Shown in pieces: positions 10,245 to 19,980 of a stretch of DNA of 64,000 nt (positions are counted from its first letter, which is position 1; each line of letters begins with the position of its first letter). This DNA comes from Paramarasmius palmivorus (taxonomy: Eukaryota > Basidiomycota > Agaricomycetes > Agaricales > Marasmiaceae), in assembly GCA_037176845.1 (NCBI GenBank), contig JAYKXP010000104.1, positions 1 through 64,000 on the forward strand. The letters are read 5' to 3'. Both the position numbers and the translations under genes were made by a program. A model generated the notes under the pieces. That model was not told where the DNA came from. It saw only the letters and a list, made by a program, of their open reading frames with translations, and searched no databases.

Positions 10245-10412
10245 ATGGTTACACTAGTCAAACTAGCACGACAACCAAAGGCACTGATTACACTAGTCGA
10301 ACTAGCACGACAATCAGGCCACCTATAAGCTAGTGGGGCTCCACACTAAGCTTTAACGACACTGGTGGGGCTCCACACCAAGTGAAAAGAGGGATCTAGT
10401 GGGGCTCCACAC
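10245..10412. repeat. short direct repeats inside LTR 1
   Basis: Two kinds are visible. A unit of about 37 bp containing ACTAGTC(A/G)AACTAGCACGA occurs twice (about 10250-10315). The word GTGGGGCTCCACAC occurs three times (10333-10346, 10365-10378, 10399-10412). The latter resembles the primer site just inside the LTR. Confidence 0.7.
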
Positions 10413-10666
10413 TAGTCCAGAAACAATCAATCCTATGCAAGAGACTAGACGCGCTAGCTCTGTCCTATGGGTATCTCAAAGTTCTAATTTCACGACTCTA
10501 GTTCAATATAGAGAAGGGCTTTTCAAGGTTTTATTTTCTAAGTTATTGTTCTAAGCACACGTCGCCTCTATGGTCAACGATAGAAGTCAAAAACTTTGCT
10601 ATTGAGCTCTAGGGCTACGTATATAGCGGGGTAATTGCTTGAGGCTTCCTAGGGGAAACCCTGCTG

Positions 10667-10674
10667 CTTATATA
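10667..10674 (-). promoter_or_regulatory. TATA box in LTR 1
   Basis: The minus strand reads GGGTATATAAGCAGC here, a good TATA box. It would start transcription towards gag about 750 bp before the LTR end. Confidence 0.45.
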
Positions 10675-11675
10675 CCCGCGAGCGTACATATTTTACATAT
10701 AAGTGAAAGTGGACACGATAAAGTAATAGTAACTATGCAAGAAATGAGAACGAGGAGAGGATTCTGTCCATATGAAGTAAGTATCTACCAGAAAAGGAAG
10801 GTTTGGATATATATTGGTCGGAATTCGACATTATTTTGCAGGACTGCGAGTCATATTACTTTTTGGTTGCTAAGAAGTGGCGCGCGGAGGCGCTGTTCCG
10901 CATGGTGCGTTTCGGATATCGGTGCTAGGACATAGTTATTCCGCTCGGAACTTGCTAGGAGTCCGATCTCGACCGAAACGCTTCGGATTCGTATCCGAGG
11001 AAGGTAGGCTCTATGCCCTTGTAGTTCCATATTATATTCTCTATGCCCTAGGACAGTCCTGGCACAGAATCCTATCTGTTTCCTGGTTATAGGACTATAT
11101 GTCCCTCACTAGTGTCTATACTAGCAGTAGGAATCCCAAACTCGAAGCTCGAGGGATATTCCGATCGATATGGGAAAGCTGTTAAACCCCCATATGGCCC
11201 TCGTATCGATGACCCGGTTACTCGGACATTTCTAATCCTGGTAACTCTGCTCTCGAAGGTGACTCGCACCTCCAGCTTCTACCGTATTTGGTATATAGCT
11301 CTGATTCGTCCCCTAGGGTCCTTCTACGCTGTGGTAGTTGGTCCTCGTTCACTATCCCATCTCATATGTCCCATAGCGCGAGTGTAGTGTGGCCATATGA
11401 CCTACGAGGAAGTCTACCATGTACAGTAGCATGTCCTCGTAAGGTTCCAGCCTGGTAATAGAGTATAGATACGGTCTACAGGTTTCGACGCGTATCCTAG
11501 CGCAATCATATAGGGCTAACGACGACATCAACGTCTATGCGCGCGCGGCTAGTATTCACTACGCAGTGCATGCCTATCTTATTCTTCGTCATATGCGTAC
11601 TACTAGGTTCCTAGTAGTACTACCAAGTCCATATAGTACTTAGTACGATGTACTAGTGCGATTCTGAACACAACA

Positions 11676-12254
11676 ACTAGTGTCAAAATGACTGTTTTTC
11701 AGCGATTTCGTTCTGGCACCCTCACACCGTGACACTGAGCAAGTCGCCATCCCCTGTAATATAGCCATGAGGATGTGCGCTTGAAGTCACAATGACAACC
11801 ACCCATGCCCAGACTTCTTCTCAACGACTTGGTCTAAGGTCCTAACCCCTGTAATGCAACTTCCCCATTTTTGCACCAGTTACTTCTCAATATGTGATGC
11901 CAGTACTTCTTGTCGACATGCGAGATGATTCCACAAGTGGTACAGTGATGAAGCTACAATCTCAACATGGGTTCCACTTGATACACTGCACAAGCTCTTT
12001 CTAGTGTGATACAAAAGCCTGTTTTGGCTCTTTGATGCACTTCCCCAACGTTCTTCAAAATCTTCAAATAATTCCTCACCAATTATAGTATCACAGCAGA
12101 AGGCCAAGGGATGCAACTGTTGGCAATGGTCTCCTTCGCTCATGAAGCAACATGTCATATGTGAGTAGACCCTGATATGAGATTTGGACTCTCCTGACAA
12201 GCTATCAGTTTTAGTTGCCTAATTCATTGGAGCATGGATATAACACAAACAAGT
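11676..12254. other. intergenic, no gene seen
   Basis: The DNA flavour changes at the LTR border. Short frames occur on both strands (for example minus 11880-12200), but they have no recognisable domain, splice pattern or coding bias. Confidence 0.5.
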
Positions 12255-12259
12255 CTAGA

Positions 12260-12495
12260 TGTAATAGCTCCCTAGACACAATGTCTAGGTATGGTAGCTG
12301 AGAGCCTTAAATCACCCATGACCTGGACACAATGAGGTTTTATAACAATGTATGTACAAGTAGTGGGGCAAGATAAGACTAAGGAAGGTAAGGAAACGAG
12401 CTGATTTATATACTGGTGGTCTGGGTAAACAGGTAATGGGTATCCAGATATTGTAAGGAACACATAGATGTTGAGAAGCTAGCGTAAGTGTTACA
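12260..12495 (-). mobile_element. solo LTR, family a, with target duplication
   Basis: The 236-bp unit has TG..CA ends with short inverted tips (TGTAA..TTACA) and is flanked on both sides by the 5-bp duplication CTAGA (12255-12259 and 12496-12500). There is no coding sequence. Near its left end is the palindrome CCTAGACA-CAA-TGTCTAGG. Diverged relatives lie at about 19742-19980 and 23815-23945 in the opposite orientation. The short LTR length would fit a Copia-type or small Gypsy element. Confidence 0.85.
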
Positions 12496-12721
12496 CTAGA
12501 TCTAGGGGTAGACTTCAGGGCTTCAATAAGAACCAGGTGTAAGCTTGCTAAGTGAGAGAAAAGAAGGGAATTTCAAAGTGCCCACGCCTTGAGCTCATAA
12601 GTGTTCAATGTGTATTTTATGAGGGCAGATTAGGGAAACTGTAGACTCATATCCATTCCCATTCAGTCTTGTCTACATACTGTTAGATATGAGGGACAAT
12701 CTACTATCAGGGTAATGATCT

Positions 12722-13999
12722 CATCAGGAAAATTCCAAAATGGGAATTCGGCCAATCTTGTCCATGTTTCTGCGAAACCAGGCAAAAGCGAACAAATTCC
12801 TACTAACTGATCGAATTTGATGAAATTTGATGGTTTGAACGGTTTGTCCTAATTCAATATCCCATCTGCAGGTTCGTCAAAATTTGTTCAAATCCACACT
12901 CATTTGTGTCAATTAGAATAGATTCACTAGTACTTAGTTGGTGGGACTGGGTCGCTTTCAGCAATGAATAGAACATTATGAAACTGAAAAAAACATGTAT
13001 TATGACCCTATTTACTCATACAAGCACTAGATCTACAGTATCTACAGTACATGACACCCTGGCCCAAACTGAAATTGTTCGTTGAGACTGACAGACTGCA
13101 ACGAGGCTGTGATCAGCTCAGTGGCAATGAAAGAGATGTAGGAGACATACAGCAAGAGGGAACGGCCGATGCAAGAGTATGTGTGAATGATATGTCGGAG
13201 GCACCTAGGAACATGGCAGCTTCGTGAAAGAGAGTACATTAGACAAGTTGAATAAACGCTAGGTATGAGACTCACCAAATTCAATCAGTACCAAACGGAC
13301 TCGAGCCAAGTCTAGTGGAATCGGGTTAGTTACTGAAGGTTACTTTTATGAATCCACCCGTACCTTGAATGAGGAAGAACTGTGTGAGTGAACATTGAAG
13401 GTATTGACGGGAGGAAGTGGTGACAGGATAGGGGCGGGGTTGAAGCTAAGGGAGGCCCGGAGGAAGTGGTGACGGGGAACGTGAGGGAACGTGGGTGAAG
13501 AAAGAAGAAAAAGAGAGCAGAGTCCCCGATGACGTGACCGTTCCTTGTTGAATTTTCGGAGTTACCGAGAAACTGTATAGTTGATGGTGGCTTCAGAATT
13601 AGCCAGTTCCAGACTTCGCGACTCCAACAACTTTGTTGAAAGTACACGTGCTTCAGTGTACCTTCCACTTCCCTTCCAATGGACTTATTATGTAGACTAG
13701 TATCGAAAGAGCTTGCTGTCTATAGATGATTGTATATATGAGGCAGAGCATGTTATATACAGAGTATCACGGTTTGGCCCTCTGGCCATATACTCAACTC
13801 AATGACTCCTCAAGAACCTGGTGTGAATTGGCACTCATTGCACTAATTTTTTGTCGCGGGCAACAAAAGCAAACGAACAGGAACAAACTCGCTCAAATTC
13901 TCACAAATCTCCCAAGCCTGTGTGAATTACCGGTTGTTAGTGCCATTAGCCAAGATAGCACAAATTTTGGTGAATTCCCATTTTGGAATTTTCCTGATG
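12722..13999. repeat. 28-bp perfect inverted repeat pair
   Basis: Positions 12722-12749 and 13972-13999 are perfect reverse complements (both contain CCAAAATGGGAATTC or its complement). They bound 1.28 kb without a gene. No target duplication is evident, so it may be a relic DNA transposon or two copies of a smaller repeat in opposite orientation. Confidence 0.6.
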
Positions 14000-14024
14000 C
14001 TGAAAAAGGAAAGATGTTACAGCA

Positions 14025-15000
14025 GGGGAAGGGACGAGACTGAAGGGACTGGTATAAACTGGGGCCATTTTGGCAGGCCCCGCCAAACATGAGTTTGGAC
14101 TTAGTGAAATCAACATATTCCATCTATGATGCAAACACAGATTCTCAAATCATATTGTCCCCTTCCAACCTTGTGCTACCAAAACATTATAGCAGGTGAG
14201 ACGAGCACTCAACGAGTCAGACTGACTAACCCAATGAGATCCTCGACTATCCGAGAATGAGGAAGAGCGAAAATTGTGCCTGAAAACCACAAAATCAGCC
14301 CAGTCTATTTGGGAACTGCACGTAATACCCACAAACATACCCTCTCAGGTGGGCGACAGTCCTCCAAGGCTTCAGAGTCCTGAACAACTCCAATCAGCAG
14401 GATAATAGTGTATTGAGCCACAATTTTGATGACAGCTAGCACAAAAATGGCACCTCCAGGAGGTGAGACGACTGAAAAAGCAGTCGAAATGCTGGATATC
14501 CTAGAGCATGTCAAATGCAATTCAATTTGTGCTGAATGGGGCCTCTTTCAGTGGTGTAATCGGATACAAAGCCGCGAGAAGGTCACAACACAAGCAGCCG
14601 TCAGGCTCTAGTGACAACATAAACAGACGAAACACTAAGAATTTGATATAGTTATTGTGAGTTTGGGAGTAGGAACAATATATAGTTTTTATGCACTGAT
14701 ATTCCTCCTCAATAAGCAAAAAAGATGTTGTAGAACCAATCTTGCTTCTGTAAGCAATATTGCGTTGAGAAGGGCAGTTTTGTTGTTGAAATGCGCCTGA
14801 CAAGTCAAAAAGGTGAAAATTTGACAATCTGATGCTCTTCCTGAGGCTATATGGGGGAGGGATGAGGATAGACATGGGGGAACATGGAGGGAGAGGAAGA
14901 AAGCGGGTTTTGATTGAGCTGGTTTCACTAAGTCCAAACTCACATTTGGCAGGCCCTGGTTTGTACCAGCCGCTTTGCAGTACCGTCCTCCCTCCCATCA
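14025..15000. repeat. long imperfect inverted repeat
   Basis: About 65-90 bp at 14025-14115 matches the reverse complement of about 14915-15000. The best block contains GAGTTTGGACTTAGTGAAA on the left and its complement on the right, and the outer edges begin CTGGTA(T/C)AAAC. The enclosed 800 bp has no supported gene. A non-autonomous DNA transposon is possible. Confidence 0.55.
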
Positions 15001-15601
15001 AAATTACGTACTGTGAACATGGCTGGAACCAAGCCTAGAGAAACTGTAAAACAAAAAACCAATCATGAGGCAGCCATCAGGAGTATGACAAATTACCTTT
15101 TGGCATTTTACGGCATTTTGACCTTTGGTCAATGGTTTGAAATGCTGATTCCAAGCAACATAATATATGGTGCATCCTGACTACTTAGAGCTATCCAGAC
15201 ATAGCCAGTAGCAAAATCTGTCTTTGTATGGTGTTCCAATGCAATGCCCAGCTCCGGCATGCTTTTTTTTGAGATGTGTACATCCAGATTCCCATGGTCT
15301 CTCAGATATATAAATCACTATTTGTGAATTGAAATATAGCCTCCAGACAGCATAAAAGCATATAATGCACCTTATATAAGAAGACTCTATGGATAGAATT
15401 GATCAGTAGCCTTGAGGGAATAAGCATGGTCAACCCGACCTTTCAGAAAAGAGGACAGCATTCGGTAAAAGAGGGTCTAGCCCATGACCTGTCACAAAAG
15501 GCCGTCCCAGGTCGCCTACGGGTCATCTAAGCTTCCTGATGGAGTTTGGCGAATAAGAGACTGCTAAATTTCTATAATGAGTATATTTGGCTAACCGTTT
15601 A
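15001..15601. other. intergenic, no gene seen
   Basis: No coding frame, splice pattern or clear repeat structure is seen before the solo LTR that begins at 15607. Confidence 0.4.
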
Positions 15602-15606
15602 ACTAC

Positions 15607-16075
15607 TGTTAGGGTCGACCTAGTGTGTACACAGAGAACTTATGAAGAATAAACGAATCTTTTGCAAGTGGAATGTTGGACGTGGTAAGCTGCTAAGCAG
15701 ATGTCAATACACAAGAAGTTTCACGCGAGTTCTGATAAGGATAACTAAAGTTGAGTTGGATTGGAGTAGTCTAGTGTACAAGTACACGAGTACAATATCG
15801 AGAACGAGTATCTACTAGTAAATATGAGTTCTTTTTATAATAGCACGTCATGGGGTTCCTCGGCTTGACTATGAGTCATAGCGAGTCATTACGGGGTGTC
15901 TCGGGATGAGGGTTTGGCAAAGTGGGACAATGAGGAGTTATAGATAATAATTTCGTAGGCATGTCCGAATAGAAATGGGTAGACGGCCGTTGATGATGTT
16001 CACAGTAATGAGATCACCAAAATTGAATGCGGTATGTTTGAACGGAAGTGTTGAGAGTGTGCAGGGTTCCTAACA
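15607..16075. mobile_element. solo LTR, family b, with target duplication
   Basis: The 469-bp unit begins TGTTAGGG and ends TTCCTAACA, with inverted tips TGTTAGG/CCTAACA. It is flanked by perfect 5-bp repeats ACTAC (15602-15606 and 16076-16080). There is no ORF. It is unlike the other LTRs in the window and marks a third retroelement family that was lost by LTR-LTR recombination. Confidence 0.9.
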
Positions 16076-16080
16076 ACTAC

Positions 16081-18664
16081 AGATAACACGCCGCAAGATT
16101 CCACGGAATCTATACGTGAGGTACAAGTGATTGAGTCTGCCCAGGGGAGATTATCCTACTCATCCATTAGGGAGAGGAAGTATCACTAGCACCTCATGTT
16201 TCGGTCTTCAAAGTGCAAATCTATTGTTGCATATTAGAAAAAAATAGCTGTGATAACGTTCCAGATAGGTGGATTCACTGTTCATGGTATTGATCTTCTG
16301 CGTCCTGGATACTGCACTGGATAAGGTGGACAATCCATCCGAGGGCATCCAAGTGAACGGAGACTCATGTACATCAAACACATTCCCATGCCCAATTCAA
16401 AGCACGGACTTCCCTCAAATAGCATCCGATAGTTCACGCATGATTTACTAAGACAATGTTGCTTATAGTGTTACTCCCACAAGGCTCTGATACAAAATAT
16501 CTAATACTACTGGGTAAATGGGGGATAGGATCAGCAATACCACGATAATTTCTGATCACTTGATACATCAACGTCGTATATCCCCATTCTTTCTCTCAGA
16601 CCTCTTTCTCTGTCACTCACACCCCTAAGAAATTTGAAATCCAAACGTATGGGACGGCGGTTGCGGTCTGCGTTTATGAATGCCATGAGCGTGCAATGTC
16701 GTTGTTGTTAAACCTATTGCTTGACGCTTCGGTTTGGGCTGTTCGCAGGTTCATCGTATACCGGCCTCCATACCCTTTCGCTCGCAACGCCCTTCCCACC
16801 TCACCTCGTCGTCAGGGGTCTACACTCCTTGGATCTTGGATCTAACAGTGCGGGGTTTTGGTTATGTGTCGCAACGGAAAGGATTGGAGATGAGAGATAG
16901 TAGATGTGGTTTCTGCAAGCGCATATCTTCCAAGAACGGCATCATGATATCAGCTTTGAGGTGCACGGTGCGTCATTCATTTGTCGCTCGCAGTACTATC
17001 CCGTAAGGAATTCATATTCCTATCACCATCTTCGTTCGGGTTGATACCATAAGCTGTCGTGTAGCAGCACCCTCTGTCCACTGTACATTCTACTCGAACG
17101 TTCTATGCTGAGGATCACGAGGTCATGAACTCTGGTCTGTGGATTACCGTTGTGACATGTCCGAGATATCATAAATTTGCAGTACTATCTTCAAGTAGAG
17201 GTCATTCTTGCCTCGTGCACTGACTTCTTATGCACGCGCCTCCCTCGTGGCATCATCGAAGATGCTGTTTAGCATCGATTTCACGGATCAACACGCTGGA
17301 CGCGATCTTCGTTGGATCCGAGGAGAAAGAGGTTGTAATCGGGTCAGTTGAATAACTGGGGCAAGCGCAAACCAATGAAAATGAAACAACAGCACACAAT
17401 CCGTCAAGAACCGTACCCGCGGTGATTCTTGCCGAGGTCTTCGGCGGGTGAGTTGGTGCATCTGGCGTATCGGTAGTATTCACTTTTTTTTCCTCGACCC
17501 AGAATTGGAGATCGTTCCAATTGCGGTAACACAAGTGCTTACCGAACCGACGAAACGACCTATCACTGTCGACATTCTTCTCCTAAGAAAAGGTACCAAA
17601 GCTGGTTATACCGGATGATCCGGAGACCAGAGTAGTCTCAGAAGACGACTATCCAGATGTTACTGCTATCTCAATTATTGACAGAGAGCTCGAAATCGTC
17701 GAATCAGCTACTTCATTTGTCGAGTTGGGTCTTCGTATACTCTGCAGCAGAGGGTGCAGCAGATGGGTCAAACGTCTTCACCTAAATCCATCACCAGCTG
17801 TCCCGCAACGACGACTGTTGCAGGTGGGAAAGATGGTATTTGTGACGAGAATAGTCTACATCTTAAAGCAGGCAGGGAAGATGAACTAAAGCCACACGAG
17901 GCTGGTTCATCGTTATACTACCGAAGAAAGAATGCAAACGAACACACATTTATCGCTCAACCGTTCCCAGACATCCCAATCTCACGCCCTGAACAAAGAC
18001 AGGATCCTCCCCAGACCACAACGGGTATGTAGCTTAGCAAGTGAGATATGCGACTTACAATCATCATGTTTGCAGAGAAATCTCGATATCTCGGGAGGTC
18101 CCGCATCATCACGGTCGACAGTGGCCGGAGACCCTCAGGCAGTACGACTAGAGTTGGAAATCTCAATATGAGGCAGCGCTGTGAGACACTATTCTGAGCT
18201 CGGTCACAGGTATTTGACGTTAATGTGCTATTTACGAAGGATCATCAGTTTCGGATGGATTGTTGATCAGCGCCGGAGTGAATTTCGCTTCCACATCCCT
18301 TCTTTTTCTATATATAGAGGAAAGCTTTGATATAGCTGTAGTAATGCGTGCCTACGGTATATAGGCCCGTTGAACTGAAGTTGAACTCTTTCGACCCTTT
18401 GCTGATACCGTTTTAATACCCACCTGCTGCCGGGACGGGTCTCGAGTTTCGATGGTCACCCGCTTTTTCCGACATTGACAGCTGTTAGATGCCATTTCTC
18501 TGGGCCGAAAGGAAGGTGATTTGATGAACATGACATCCCGTGGCTCTATTTGTGGAGTGGTCGCCCGGCTCTGAATGTTAAAGTACGTGAGTTGTGATCC
18601 AGCAAGATATTTAATGGGTACGCCCCATGAGATAAATGTCGTGCACGCCGCTCGGCTTCAAAAA
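16081..18664. other. 2.6 kb without a supported gene
   Basis: Several short frames occur. One on the minus strand (17253-17534) contains a hydrophobic run preceded by a Thr/Pro-rich stretch and could be a decayed transmembrane copy of the family to the right, but no splice sites or conserved tail support this. Otherwise nothing is recognised. Confidence 0.4.
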
Positions 18665-19678
18665 ATGCCACTGGCACCTTCCTTCACTTTGTATGTGGTT
18701 AGTTTCTCTCGGGCTGTTTGCGAGGTACTCTAACTGTTGGATCTTCACAGTATCTACTCATTTCTCGCTGTCTTTCTCTTGCTTTCCTGGCCCACTCATA
18801 CCTTCGACATTAATGCAAAAAGCCACGGGAATCTTAATATGTCGGATAACATTGCGCTCAACTGGACGTGGTATCCCGACGACCCGATCGATATCAGCAT
18901 TGCCTTGTATGATGGAATTTCAATGTGCTCCGCTGTGGGAAAGGCTCCTATAGCAGCAGAGGGGATTATTTATATCATCAACGTAACCAATCCCAATCCG
19001 CATGGCCAAAAACACGGATTCTGTAGCTTTACTGTTAACAACACAGGGTGAGCATCGTTGTTCGTCCTCAGTATGTTTACTTATTGGCAAACGCTTAAGC
19101 GAATATCTATTATGTGCATTCCACGTCTTAGAACATCCTGGCGATGAGTCGTAAGAGTTGGATTTGACCTGAGCATATAGAAGCTAATCGACATGCAATG
19201 AATTTTTAGCAAAGAACCATTGAGTCTCATAGCCAGCTCGTCTGTTGTGTCCATCACCGCCCAATCTGGTTCAACGGCTCCTAACCGAGGGGTTATCGCT
19301 GGCTCAGTCGTTGGTGCTTTGGTTTTCGTTTTTATAGCATCAATTCTGGTCTGGATGCATTGGAAGCGCACCAAAACCAGCCACGACCGTGTGTCATTTG
19401 GTATCGAATCTTCCATTTCACCCTATCCCAATATATGGAGCACATCTGCATCCCCACGGAAGGTTAAGAGCAATAACCGTGATAGAGGTTTCATTGACAC
19501 GGACGTGCATCATCAACTTCGGGTGTTGAGTGAGCATAGCACGACAGCGGGGACAAGTAACAGCGGGGCCGAGGTCTTCGATGGCAGAGTGCTATATCAC
19601 GAGGATAGTGGCTGGAGGCCATCACCACATGAGGGTCGGGTAAGGGAAGTCCCGCCGCGGTACGAGTCCGCCTTGTAA
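18665..19678 (+). CDS. single-pass membrane protein, tail B, divergent ectodomain
   Basis: Three exons, 18665-18690, 18751-19047 and 19210-19678, join with phase-2 introns into 263 codons. The product has an N-terminal signal peptide (about residues 5-27, SFLAVFLLLSWPTHT), a short ectodomain with Asn-glycosylation sites, and a transmembrane helix near residues 130-150 (GVIAGSVVGALVFVFIASIL) followed by basic residues. The cytoplasmic tail contains HEDSGWRPSP and ends PPRYESAL, the tail-B signature with a PPxY motif. The ectodomain shares only the IALNWTWYPDDPI pattern with the array members, and the W-L-G-D exon is absent. The long second intron (162 bp) may hide a lost micro-exon. It is probably a plasma-membrane sensor or adaptor; ligand and partner are unknown. 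Confidence 0.75.
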
Positions 19679-19741
19679 TCGATGGAATTGGACTTAGCCT
19701 CGAGTTTACCTTGACCCGATGGAACTTCATTGTAATGGCTT

Positions 19742-19980
19742 TGTAACGTCTACACTAGCTTCTCAACGTTTATGCAATCTCCGGATTGCCAATACCCGTT
19801 TGGCCGGACCACCACTACATAAACAAGCTCATTTCCTTCTTTCGATAGTCTTATTTTGCCCAGTACTTGTACGTACGTCGTTATAGAACCTCGTTGTGTC
19901 CAGGTCTCGGGTGAACTAAGGCTCTAAGCTACCATACAGTACCTAGACATCCGTCTAGGGAGCTATTAGGCTATAGACGT
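19742..19980 (+). repeat. degenerate solo LTR, family a
   Basis: It starts TGTAACG and follows the 12260-12495 LTR in inverse orientation, with many substitutions. It keeps the terminal hairpin (CCTAGAC-ATCC-GTCTAGG), so the stem is conserved while the loop changed. The CA end and the target duplication are lost. Confidence 0.65.

Larger units (their letters stand above)
125..11675 (-). mobile_element. Ty3/Gypsy LTR retrotransposon 1 (left end outside window)
   Basis: On the minus strand the order is 5' LTR (9923-11675), primer site, gag, protease, then RT-RNase H-integrase. Integrase lies after RNase H, as in Metaviridae (Ty3/Gypsy). An oppositely oriented spliced gene follows pol. The left limit is set only by the change in sequence flavour at about 125; the 3' LTR and the left target duplication are not in the window. 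The three coding frames are fully open, so the element may be recent or active. The base flanking the right LTR end begins ACTAG, which should be repeated beyond the left LTR if both ends are right. Confidence 0.85.
9923..11675 (-). repeat. 5' LTR of retrotransposon 1
   Basis: On the minus strand the LTR would start TGTTGTGTTC and end GCCTCACA, giving TG..CA ends and 1753 bp. The right end coincides with a sharp loss of the CTAG/CATATG flavour, and the left end abuts a plausible primer site. The second LTR is not in the window, so the ends are not confirmed by comparison. The stretch has no supported gene. Confidence 0.6.

Noticed and set aside
17253..17534. possible transmembrane gene on the minus strand
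   Set aside because: It has a Thr/Pro stretch and a hydrophobic run but no IIGG motif, Arg cluster, tail signature or splice sites.
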